Of a DNA stretch of 64,000 bases, positions 1 to 14,863 are shown one piece after another. The stretch covers positions 248,001-312,000 of the forward strand of contig NZ_KB906398.1 in NCBI RefSeq assembly GCF_000381345.1. Direction: 5' to 3'. Origin of the DNA: Deinococcus apachensis DSM 19763. Lineage in GTDB: Bacteria > Deinococcota > Deinococci > Deinococcales > Deinococcaceae. The notes beneath the pieces were generated by a model. It was not told the origin of the DNA, ran no database searches, and saw only the letters and a program-made list of their open reading frames with translations. Made by a program: the position numbers and the translations under genes. The number at the start of each line of letters is the position of its first letter. The first letter of the stretch is position 1.

Positions 1-447
1 GCCCTTGTGGGCATCGGCAAGCTGCGCGTCGACCTGCGTCGCGGGCACCTGAGTGCTGCGGCGGGCGAGCTGATACACGGCGCGGTCGCGGGCGTACTGG
101 GTTAGGTAGTCCGCGCGGGCGTCGGCGAATTCGGCGAGCATGTCGGGCGTGTAGGGCACCCCCTGCGAGTTCAGCACCCGCGCCACCGCGATGCGGAAGG
201 CCCGCTCGTAGTCCGCCAGGGTGTAGCTCTCGTCGCCCACCCGGGCCACGACGGCCTGAGCGTTGGCGGGGGCCGGGGTGGTGGCCGGAGCTGCCGGGGC
301 AGGAGTCGTCTGTGCCGGAGCGGTTTGCGCCGGGGCGGGCTGGGCCGGAGCTGTCTGAGCAGGCGCCGTGGGGGCGGGGGCGGGCGTGGTCTGGGCGAGG
401 GCGGCGCCGCCAAGGAGAAGCGCGAGCGTCAGAAGGCTCTGTTTCAT
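1..447 (-). CDS. SurA/PpiC-like peptidyl-prolyl isomerase, N-terminal part (truncated by window edge)
   Basis: The reading frame starts at ATG 447 and runs off the left edge, leaving 149 codons. It opens with a Sec signal peptide (MKQSLLTLALLLGGAALAQ), so the protein is exported. A low-complexity Ala/Pro/Thr/Gln linker follows (about residues 20-72). A helical segment then reads VARVGDESYTLADYERAFR, which is typical of the SurA N-terminal chaperone domain. The parvulin domain expected downstream lies outside the window. A TACAGT element ends 6 bases before the ATG, which fits a leaderless promoter. The gene diverges from the femX-like gene. The family assists folding of envelope proteins; that role is inferred from the N-terminal part only. 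Confidence 0.75.
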   Translation of the reverse strand, partial: MKQSLLTLALLLGGAALAQTTPAPAPTAPAQTAPAQPAPAQTAPAQTTPAPAAPATTPAPANAQAVVARVGDESYTLADYERAFRIAVARVLNSQGVPYTPDMLAEFADARADYLTQYARDRAVYQLARRSTQVPATQVDAQLADAHKG

Positions 448-453
448 TCGCCC

Positions 454-459
454 ACTGTA
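454..459 (-). promoter_or_regulatory. -10 element (TACAGT) of the SurA-like gene
   Basis: TACAGT on the minus strand is separated by 6 bases from ATG 447, and no Shine-Dalgarno is present. This is the leaderless spacing seen repeatedly in this window. Confidence 0.5.
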
Positions 460-552
460 GCGTCCAGGACGCCGGGTGAACTGTCGGCTGAGAGACGGGT
501 GAACGTCGCGCCGGGCAGGCCGACTCGCCCCGGCAGCCTCTCCCACCCCTGC

Positions 553-558
553 TACAAT
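553..558 (+). promoter_or_regulatory. -10 element (TACAAT) of the femX-like gene
   Basis: An extended -10 (TGC then TACAAT) lies 8 bases before ATG 567. The intervening bases are C-rich with no Shine-Dalgarno, so the mRNA probably starts at or next to the ATG. Confidence 0.6.
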
Positions 559-561
559 CCC

Positions 562-1631
<1,070 letters not shown>

Positions 1632-1640
1632 GGACAGGCG

Positions 1641-2027
1641 CTAGCGGTTCTCCGCGCTGAGCGTGTAGACGACCAGATGGTGGCCGTCGGGGTCGCGGGC
1701 ATCGAAGGTCCGGCCAAAGCCCTGCTCCCGGATGGGCGTGACGAAGACCCCGAGTTCGGTCAGGGCAGCGTGGATGGCCTCCAGGTCCTCCGTCTCGAAG
1801 CCCAGTTCGACCGATCCCGGACCCTCGCGCTTAGCGGGGTCCTCGGTCTCCTCGGCCTTGAGGCTCAGGGTGCAGCCCGGGGCGTCCAGGATCAGCATGT
1901 GGGGCGGCGCCGAGCGGCGGGCGTCCATCACCAGGCCGAAGGCCCGTTCGTAGAAGTCTCGCGCCCTCGCCACGTCCTGCACAAGCAGGTTGACGTTGCT
2001 GAGCCTCGCCGCAGAAGTCGTGGTCAT
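1641..2027 (-). CDS. VOC-family (glyoxalase/bleomycin-resistance fold) protein
   Basis: A 128-residue protein, starting at an internal ATG (MTTTSAARLSN) because the longer frame upstream lacks family similarity. The vicinal-oxygen-chelate fold shows in two beta-alpha-beta-beta-beta units: VNLLVQDVARARDFYERAFG at the N-terminus, and GFGRTFDARDPDGHHLVVY at the C-terminus, the latter resembling a metal-ligand strand. Substrate cannot be assigned. It lies 51 bases downstream of the AraC gene on the same strand and probably shares its transcript with the MFS gene. Confidence 0.72.
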   Translation of the reverse strand: MTTTSAARLSNVNLLVQDVARARDFYERAFGLVMDARRSAPPHMLILDAPGCTLSLKAEETEDPAKREGPGSVELGFETEDLEAIHAALTELGVFVTPIREQGFGRTFDARDPDGHHLVVYTLSAENR

Positions 2028-2078
2028 GGGGGAAGGGTGCCACGGCGCCGCCCCGCCCGTCTTGCACAAAAACGACCG

Positions 2079-2813
2079 TCAGGCCCCGAGGTGCCGCGCG
2101 AGGCGTGTGGGGGACAGCCCGGCAAATGCCCTGACCTCCCGGGCGAAATGGGCCTGGTCGGCGTATCCGAGGTTCAGGGCGAGTTCGGCGAGCGGCGGGA
2201 CGGGGGGCCGGGCGAGCGCCGCCACCGCCGCCCGGAAGCGGGCGAGGCGCTGGAACCCCTTGAGGGTCATCCCCAGTTCCTCCCGGCTCCGGCGCTGGAG
2301 TTCGCGGGCCGAACATCCCGCGAGGTCCTCCAACTCGGGGAGGTGGAACGCCAGGGGCGCCCCATAGAGGTGACGGACTGCCCGTTGCAGCGGGCCGGGA
2401 CCAGGAAAGCTGTCTGCTCGGCGGTGGAGCCAGAACTCCGCCGCCTCCACCGCCCCTTGAAGGTCACTCGCCCGCAGCCGGTCCACGACCTCGGGGGCCG
2501 CGCCGCCTGCCGAGCCCGCCAGCATCTCGGCATACAGGGCGGGCGGGGTCCACGGGTACAGCCGAACGCGGAGTGTATTTCCCACACCCACATGGCAGGT
2601 CAGGGGCCGCCACTGGAGGCCCGGGGTAGAGACCGCACCCGCACGCCAGGTCCTCCCCGCAAAAGTGCCAAACTCCAGCGGAGCAGTGCTGAACACGAGT
2701 TCGACATGGGGATCAGGCCACAGGTGCCTGGGCGGGGACACCCCGTGCTGGCCCGCCGTGAGGCTGTGAACGAGGGGGGCGAGACCGGGACCGGGCGGTG
2801 AGGTGAGGTGCAT
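2079..2813 (-). CDS. AraC-family transcriptional regulator
   Basis: A 244-residue protein with two helix-turn-helix motifs in the last ~100 residues. The second is clear: PLAELALNLGYADQAHFARE followed by VRAFAGLSPTRLARHL, the AraC signature. The N-terminal ~120 residues resemble the DUF6597-type sensor region, with a VELVFSTAP-like strand. AAGGAG lies 7 bases upstream of the ATG. The gene sits between the MFS transporter (35-base gap) and the VOC protein, so it probably controls this small operon; the inducer is unknown. Confidence 0.8.
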   Translation of the reverse strand: MHLTSPPGPGLAPLVHSLTAGQHGVSPPRHLWPDPHVELVFSTAPLEFGTFAGRTWRAGAVSTPGLQWRPLTCHVGVGNTLRVRLYPWTPPALYAEMLAGSAGGAAPEVVDRLRASDLQGAVEAAEFWLHRRADSFPGPGPLQRAVRHLYGAPLAFHLPELEDLAGCSARELQRRSREELGMTLKGFQRLARFRAAVAALARPPVPPLAELALNLGYADQAHFAREVRAFAGLSPTRLARHLGA

Positions 2814-2848
2814 GGGCGCTCCTTATCCCGGCGAGCCGCAGCCTGGCC

Positions 2849-4117
<1,269 letters not shown>

Positions 4118-4123
4118 CCCCGA

Positions 4124-4129
4124 ATGATA
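4124..4129 (-). promoter_or_regulatory. -10 element (TATCAT) of the MFS-AraC-VOC operon
   Basis: TATCAT on the minus strand ends 6 bases before ATG 4117, with no Shine-Dalgarno between. This supports the internal start chosen for the transporter. Confidence 0.5.
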
Positions 4130-4271
4130 GGCCCCGCGCCCGGGGGGACGGGGCGCCGCTGTCTGGAGTGGGAAGCCGGGGACGCCCGACACCTCCGCTC
4201 CCTCCACAAGCATCAGCCCCAGGGCGGTGGCGTGCGGTCGAGGAGCATGAGCCGTCCGGGGAAGTCGGGCG

Positions 4272-4928
<657 letters not shown>

Positions 4929-4934
4929 GGGTCC

Positions 4935-4940
4935 AGGGTA
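4935..4940 (-). promoter_or_regulatory. -10 element (TACCCT) of the GNAT gene
   Basis: TACCCT on the minus strand lies 6 bases before ATG 4928, the leaderless arrangement. Confidence 0.5.
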
Positions 4941-5038
4941 GTGCCAGGCTCTGCCGCCGAGGGCGTCCCGGAGGGAGGAACAGCGGCGGGGGCAGCCTCT
5001 CGCCCATGTTAAATTGAACCGAGTCCAGAGACCTGATT

Positions 5039-5055
5039 GTTTCCGGCCGGGAAAC
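5039..5055. promoter_or_regulatory. Palindrome upstream of the acyl-CoA dehydrogenase (candidate operator)
   Basis: GTTTCC and GGAAAC arms flank a GGCCG core, 35 bases before the acyl-CoA dehydrogenase ATG. Its position between a TTAAAT-containing promoter-like segment (about 5010-5020) and the Shine-Dalgarno suits a repressor site. The regulator is unknown. Confidence 0.35.
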
Positions 5056-5089
5056 TGTCCGCGGCCAGCCCCACCCCAGGAGTGTTCCC

Positions 5090-6229
5090 ATGATCGACTT
5101 CACCCTCACCGACGAGCAGAAGCAGCTTCAGCAACTCGCCCGCGACTTCACCCGCCGCGAGATCATCCCCATCGCCGCCGAGTACGACCAGAAGGAGGAA
5201 CTGCCCTGGCAGGTGGTGGAAAAGGCCTTCGAGGTCGGCCTGCTCAACGCCAGCGTCCCCGAACACGCGGGCGGCCTGGGCCTGGGCATGCTCGACGAGT
5301 GCCTGATCGGCGAGGAGATCGGCTACGGCTGCATGGGCATCTACACGATCCTGATGGCCTCCGAGCTGGGCATCACGCCGATCCTGGTGGGCGGCACCGA
5401 GGAGCAGCAGAAGCGCTTCCTGGGTCCGCTGACGGAAAAGCCCAGCCTCGCCGCGTTTGCACTGTCGGAACCGAACAACGGCTCGGACGCCGCCGCCATG
5501 CACACCACCGCTGTCCTTGACGGCGAAGAGTGGGTCATCAACGGCACGAAGATGTGGATCAGCAACGGTGGCGTGGCGGATATCACGGTGGTCTTCGCCA
5601 CCACCGACCGTCAGGGCGGGCATAGGGCGACGGTCGCGCTCGTGGTGCCCAAGGACGCGCCGGGCTTCTCGTACAACAAGATCAAGCACAAGATGGGCCA
5701 GCGGGCCTCTCTGACCTCGGAACTCGTGTTCGAGAACGTGCGGGTGCCAAAGGAAAATCAGCTCGGCGGGCTGGGCGACGGCTTCAAGATCGCCATGAAG
5801 ACACTGGACAAGACCCGCATTCCGGTTGCCGCCGGATCGGTCGGCATCGCCCGCCGCGCTCTGGACGAGAGCGTGAAATACGCCAAGGAGCGCGAGGCGT
5901 TCGGCAAGCCCATCTCCAACTTCCAGGCGATCCAGTTCAAGCTCGCCGAGATGGCGATGGGAATCGAGACGGGCCGCCTGATGTATATGAAGGCCGCCTG
6001 GCTGGTGGACCGCGGCCAGACGCACAGCTACGAGAGCGCGATTGCCAAGGCGTACTGCTCGGAGATGGCCTTCGACGCGGCGAACGAGGCGATTCAGGTT
6101 CACGGCGGCTACGGCTATGTGGGCGAGTACCCGGTCGAGAAGCTGCTGCGCGACGTGAAGCTCAACCAGATTTACGAGGGCACAAACGAGATTCAGCGCG
6201 TGGTGATCAGCCGCAATCTGCTGAAGTAA
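5090..6229 (+). CDS. Acyl-CoA dehydrogenase
   Basis: A 379-residue flavoprotein of normal length that oxidises acyl-CoA to trans-2-enoyl-CoA and passes electrons to ETF. The N-terminus (MIDFTLTDEQKQLQQLARDF), the middle segment FALSEPNNGSDAAAM and the C-terminal IYEGTNEIQRVVISRNLL are diagnostic. The Glu of YEGT is the catalytic base of the short/medium-chain enzymes. The QVHGGYGYVGEYPVEKLLRD segment contacts FAD. AGGAG sits 8 bases before the ATG. A terminator follows at 6268. It probably acts in fatty acid or branched-chain amino acid breakdown, and the adjacent liv operon makes the latter plausible. Confidence 0.93.
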   Translation: MIDFTLTDEQKQLQQLARDFTRREIIPIAAEYDQKEELPWQVVEKAFEVGLLNASVPEHAGGLGLGMLDECLIGEEIGYGCMGIYTILMASELGITPILVGGTEEQQKRFLGPLTEKPSLAAFALSEPNNGSDAAAMHTTAVLDGEEWVINGTKMWISNGGVADITVVFATTDRQGGHRATVALVVPKDAPGFSYNKIKHKMGQRASLTSELVFENVRVPKENQLGGLGDGFKIAMKTLDKTRIPVAAGSVGIARRALDESVKYAKEREAFGKPISNFQAIQFKLAEMAMGIETGRLMYMKAAWLVDRGQTHSYESAIAKAYCSEMAFDAANEAIQVHGGYGYVGEYPVEKLLRDVKLNQIYEGTNEIQRVVISRNLLK

Positions 6230-6267
6230 GCACGGCCCACAGGGCAGGGCAAAACGAGGAGTCGAGG

Positions 6268-6297
6268 AAGCACTGGGTCACCCCGGTGCTTTTTTGG
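6268..6297 (+). terminator. Rho-independent terminator after the acyl-CoA dehydrogenase
   Basis: AAGCAC and GTGCTT arms, with a GGG/CCC inner stem, are followed by a run of T. It separates the dehydrogenase from the liv operon. Confidence 0.75.
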
Positions 6298-6309
6298 GTG
6301 GATTCCCGC

Positions 6310-6338
6310 TTGACTTCCCCCCGGCCCCACCGGATAGT
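6310..6338 (+). promoter_or_regulatory. livJ promoter (TTGACT-17-GATAGT)
   Basis: A -35 TTGACT (6310-6315), 17-base spacer and -10 GATAGT (6333-6338) imply transcription from about 6345 and a 50-base leader. A GAGCGG/CCGCTC hairpin (6364-6380) stands just before the Shine-Dalgarno AGAGGAG. This gene is therefore leadered, unlike many neighbours. Confidence 0.6.
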
Positions 6339-6395
6339 GAACGGACCTTCAATCCAGTCTCACGAGCGGCCCTGCCGCTCAGCAGAGGAGCATCC

Positions 6396-7553
6396 ATGAA
6401 ACGCATTGCTTTGACCGTGGCCCTCGGTTTGATCACTTCCGCCCAGGCGCAGAAAGTGCAGACGCCCATTCCCATCGGTGTGGCGCTCGCCCAGACGAGC
6501 AACACCGCCCTGCTGGGGCAGGAGCAGGTGATCGGCGCGCGGCTTGCCGAGAAGTTCATCAACGCCCGTGGCGGGATCAACGGCACGCCCATCAAGCTGA
6601 TCTTCCAGGACGCCGCGGGCGACGAGAACAGCGCCATCAACGCCTTCCAGAACCTGATCACCAAGTCGGCTGTGGTGGGGATCGTGGGGCCGACCCTCTC
6701 GCAGCAGGCGTTCGCCGCTGACCCCATCGCGGAGCGGGCGAAGGTGCCCGTGCTGGGGCCGAGCAACACCGCCAAGGGCATCCCGCAGATCGGGAACTTC
6801 ATCGCGCGCGTGTCGGCGCCGGTTGCGGTCGTCGCGCCCAACGCCGTCAAGCAGGCGCTCAAGCTCGACTCCAAGATCAAGAAGGTCGCCGTGCTGTACG
6901 CGCAGAATGACGCCTTCTCGACCTCTGAGACGGGCACCTTCCAGGAGACGGCCAAGGCGCAGGGGCTGGACGTGGTGACGGTGCAGAAGTTCCAGACGAC
7001 CGACACCGACTTCACCACCCAGGTCACCTCGGTGCTCAACTCGGACGCCGACCTCGTGATCATCTCCGGCCTCGCGGCGGACGGCGGGAACCTCGTCAAG
7101 CAGCTCCGGCAACTCGGGTACAAGGGCCTGATCATCGGGGGCAATGGCCTGAACACCTCCAACATCTTCCCGGTCTGCCAGAAATACTGCGACGGGGTGA
7201 TCATCGCGCAGGCGTACAGCCCCGCACAGGCCAGCGCCGCCAACCAGCTTTTCGTGAAGGAATACCGCGCCCAGTACAAGAAGGACCCGCCGCAGTTCGC
7301 CGCCCAGGCCTACGCGGGCGTGCAGGTCATGACGGATGCGCTGCGGGCCATCGACCGCCGCAAGAAGCTCTCGCAGTGGGACCTGGACGACCTGCGGGTG
7401 GAGCTGAACAGGCAGATCCTGGCCGGGAAATACAACACGCCGCTGGGCGAGCTGCGTTTTGACAAAGAAGGCGAGATCCTCCAAAAGGAGTTCTACGTCG
7501 CCCAGATCAAGATGAAGGACGCCAAGAACGGCTCGTTCGTGTACCTGAAGTAA
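6396..7553 (+). CDS. livJ: Branched-chain amino acid ABC transporter, substrate-binding protein
   Basis: A 385-residue periplasmic binding protein of the Leu/Ile/Val type (Peripla_BP_6). The start MKRIALTVALGLITSAQAQ is chosen because it gives a Sec signal peptide and has AGAGGAG 5 bases upstream. The mature part begins VQTPIPIGVALAQTSNTALLGQEQ and continues with GVVGIVGPTLSQQA-like and KKVAVLYAQNDAFSTSETGTF segments, typical of the two-lobed fold. It is the first gene of a complete liv operon with its own promoter. A strong hairpin after the gene may keep its expression above that of the permeases. The exact ligand is inferred and could include related amides. Confidence 0.9.
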   Translation: MKRIALTVALGLITSAQAQKVQTPIPIGVALAQTSNTALLGQEQVIGARLAEKFINARGGINGTPIKLIFQDAAGDENSAINAFQNLITKSAVVGIVGPTLSQQAFAADPIAERAKVPVLGPSNTAKGIPQIGNFIARVSAPVAVVAPNAVKQALKLDSKIKKVAVLYAQNDAFSTSETGTFQETAKAQGLDVVTVQKFQTTDTDFTTQVTSVLNSDADLVIISGLAADGGNLVKQLRQLGYKGLIIGGNGLNTSNIFPVCQKYCDGVIIAQAYSPAQASAANQLFVKEYRAQYKKDPPQFAAQAYAGVQVMTDALRAIDRRKKLSQWDLDDLRVELNRQILAGKYNTPLGELRFDKEGEILQKEFYVAQIKMKDAKNGSFVYLK

Positions 7554-7564
7554 GCGGTCAGCGG

Positions 7565-7611
7565 TCAGCCGCCAGCCATCAGCAGAACCAGAGCTGATCG
7601 CTGGCGGCTGA
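7565..7611 (+). promoter_or_regulatory. Long intercistronic hairpin between livJ and livH
   Basis: A 12-base perfect inverted repeat (TCAGCCGCCAGC / GCTGGCGGCTGA), one C-C mismatch, then six more pairs (ATCAGC / GCTGAT) around a 9-base loop. No T-run follows, so it looks like an mRNA-stabilising or partial-termination structure rather than a full terminator. Confidence 0.7.
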
Positions 7612-7636
7612 AGTTTGAAAGCCTCCTGGAGCGCAC

Positions 7637-8611
<975 letters not shown>

Positions 8612-8612
8612 T

Positions 8613-10320
<1,708 letters not shown>

Positions 10321-10321
<1 letters not shown>

Positions 10322-11031
10322 TGGCGCTGCTGGAGATCGAGAACCTAAGCGTGAACTACGGCGCCATCCAGGCGGTGCGCGGCCTGACCTTGACCGTGGA
10401 GGAGGGCGAGGTCGTCACCCTGATCGGCGCGAACGGCGCGGGCAAGACGACGACGCTGCGGGCCGTTTCGCGGCTGGTGCGTCCTCGTGAGGGTCGCATT
10501 CTCCTCGCCGGACGGGACATCACCCGTGTGGCGCCCGATGAGGCCGTGCGGCTCGGCATCGCCCAGAGCCCCGAGGGACGGCAGGTGCTGGCGCGGCAGA
10601 GCGTGCAGGACAACCTGGAGTTGGGGGCCTACACCCGGCGCAGCGCCGCGGAGGTCCGGGACGACCTCACCCGGATGTACGAACGCTTCCCCCGCCTCGG
10701 AGAGCGCCGCCACCAGCTCGCGGGCACCTTATCTGGCGGCGAACAGCAGATGCTCGCCATCGCCCGCGCCCTGATGAGCCGCCCCCGCCTGCTGCTCCTC
10801 GACGAGCCCTCCCTCGGCCTCGCGCCCATCATCGTCCGGGAAATCTTCACCATCATCCGCGAGCTCAACGAGCAGGGCGTGACCATTCTGCTGGTCGAGC
10901 AAAACGCCCGCCTCGCCATGCAGTCCAGCCACCGGACCTATGTGCTGGAGGCGGGGCAACTTACCTTGCAGGGGGACAGCGCGCGGCTGGTGAATGACGA
11001 GCGGGTGCTGCACGCGTACCTGGGGGGGTAA
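10321..11031 (+). CDS. livF: Branched-chain amino acid ABC transporter ATPase LivF
   Basis: A 236-residue ATPase, the usual LivF length. Walker A is GANGAGKTTT, the signature LSGGEQQMLAIARAL, and Walker B LLLLDEPSLGLAP. The switch region is LLVEQNARLAM, typical of LivF, where Gln replaces the usual His after Glu. It starts within the livG stop. It is the last gene of livJHMGF, and a long hairpin follows immediately. Confidence 0.94.
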
Positions 11032-11033
11032 AA

Positions 11034-11084
11034 GGCAGAACGAGAAGGGGGAGTCCAGTGGGAGGACTGCCCTTTTCGTCTGCC
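11034..11084 (+). terminator. Long hairpin terminating the liv operon
   Basis: GGCAGA...AAGGG pairs with CCCTTTT...TCTGCC, with an inner AGTCC/GGACT stem, starting 3 bases after the livF stop. The T-run lies inside the 3' arm, so the structure probably terminates or protects the mRNA 3' end. Confidence 0.55.
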
Positions 11085-11120
11085 CTCACCGCAACGGAAC
11101 AAGCCCACCGGCAAAGCAAA

Positions 11121-11160
11121 AACTTCTCCCCTTGGAGGGAGGCTGGGAGGGAGTGAACGG
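11121..11160 (-). repeat. Intergenic palindromic repeat, type I copy
   Basis: On the minus strand: CTCCCTCCCAGCCTCCC, a short loop, then AAGGGGAGAAG followed by TTTTTGCTTT. It shares its core and downstream T-run with the copy at 23541, and it could terminate ftsY transcription. Confidence 0.6.
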
Positions 11161-11210
11161 CACGACCCCAGTGCGGTCAGCAGATGAGGCAATCCATCTT
11201 GCGCTGCTCG

Positions 11211-11255
11211 CGCGCCCTCACCCCAGCCCTCTCCCACGGGGGAGAGGGAGAAAAC
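11211..11255 (+). repeat. Intergenic palindromic repeat, type II copy
   Basis: CCCTCACCCCAGCCCTCTCC followed by CACGG and GGGAGAGGGAG. A related copy lies in reverse orientation at 23411-23455. It is located just beyond the ftsY stop. Confidence 0.6.
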
Positions 11256-11272
11256 ATCTTCCCCGCCGCTGC

Positions 11273-12229
<957 letters not shown>

Positions 12230-12235
12230 GATCAC

Positions 12236-12241
12236 ACCATA
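12236..12241 (-). promoter_or_regulatory. -10 element (TATGGT) of ftsY
   Basis: TATGGT on the minus strand ends 6 bases before ATG 12229, with no Shine-Dalgarno visible. This supports a leaderless ftsY start. Confidence 0.5.
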
Positions 12242-12265
12242 GCGCCCGGGTGGGGGCGAGGAAGG

Positions 12266-12529
12266 TCAGCCTCGTCCTGCTCCGGCCTCGCGCAGGAGTT
12301 GCAGCTTGAGGGCGCTCAGGCGCCCCTTGCCCAGCACGCCCTTGAGCAGCACTCGCTCGCCCAGCGCGAGCACCGGCACGTCGTCGCCGTAGCGGGCTTT
12401 CAGGGCCAAGTCACCATCCACGTCCACCGCCTCGTAGCGGTAGTCCAGCGCCCGCAGCCCCTCCTCCGCCTGCTCGCACAGGTGGCAGCCCGCGCGGGTG
12501 TAGAGGGTCAGGGTGGGCAGGCGGGACAA
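12266..12529 (-). CDS. Glutaredoxin-like thiol-disulfide protein
   Basis: An 87-residue thioredoxin-fold protein with LYTRAGCHLCEQAEEGL at its N-terminus. The CHLC pair is the redox motif of the DUF836/glutaredoxin-like family, and the cis-Pro appears in YGDDVPVLALG. It starts at TTG, three bases after the kinase stop codon, so it is very probably co-translated with the kinase. The partner and substrate are unknown. Confidence 0.8.
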   Translation of the reverse strand: MSRLPTLTLYTRAGCHLCEQAEEGLRALDYRYEAVDVDGDLALKARYGDDVPVLALGERVLLKGVLGKGRLSALKLQLLREAGAGRG

Positions 12530-12532
12530 GGG

Positions 12533-14577
<2,045 letters not shown>

Positions 14578-14581
<4 letters not shown>

Positions 14582-14640
14582 GGTCGGCCCCCGCCGGGGA
14601 GGGGCAGGCGGAACCGGGGCGGGGCGGGGCGGGCAGGCAT
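14578..14640 (-). CDS. Short upstream ORF overlapping the kinase start (20 codons)
   Basis: ATG 14640 opens a 20-residue, Pro/Gly/Arg-rich frame (MPARPAPPRFRLPLPGGGRP). Its TGA overlaps the GTG of the kinase as GTGA. The -10-like TATAAC ends 8 bases before the ATG, and AGAGGGG lies between. The arrangement suggests a leaderless or near-leaderless uORF translationally coupled to the kinase. Whether the peptide itself has a role is unknown. Confidence 0.45.
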
Positions 14641-14648
14641 GCCCCTCT

Positions 14649-14654
14649 GTTATA
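14649..14654 (-). promoter_or_regulatory. -10-like element (TATAAC) upstream of the kinase uORF
   Basis: TATAAC on the minus strand lies 8 bases before the uORF ATG 14640. It is 77 bases from the divergent TATACT at 14732, so both transcripts leave the same control region. Confidence 0.45.
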
Positions 14655-14731
14655 CCTGGCCCCCCTGTCGGGCGCCTTACACCGGCCCCCGACGTGAGAA
14701 AAGCGGGGGCGGGAGGAGGGGGCGGGGTGCC

Positions 14732-14737
14732 TATACT
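14732..14737 (+). promoter_or_regulatory. -10 element (TATACT) upstream of the 604-residue protein
   Basis: TATACT ends 6 bases before GTG 14744, which opens a 39-codon ORF running into the start of the 604-residue gene. Confidence 0.55.
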
Positions 14738-14743
14738 GACCGG

Positions 14744-14863
14744 GTGCGACGGCTTCCGCGAAATGAAGGACCCCCCGGGAGAGCGCCGGAACGTCCCTCA
14801 TCCTTCCCCCTGCGGCCGGGCAGTTCCCGTACCCGCCCATGGCCATTCCCGGAGCCCGCATGA
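14744..14863 (+). CDS. Short leaderless upstream ORF coupled to the 604-residue gene (39 codons)
   Basis: GTG 14744 lies 6 bases after TATACT. The frame encodes 39 Pro/Arg-rich residues beginning MRRLPRNEGPPGR. Its TGA overlaps the ATG of the next gene (ATGA at 14860). The layout mirrors the uORF of the divergent kinase. It probably acts by translational coupling; a stable peptide product is doubtful. Confidence 0.5.
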   Translation: MRRLPRNEGPPGRAPERPSSFPLRPGSSRTRPWPFPEPA

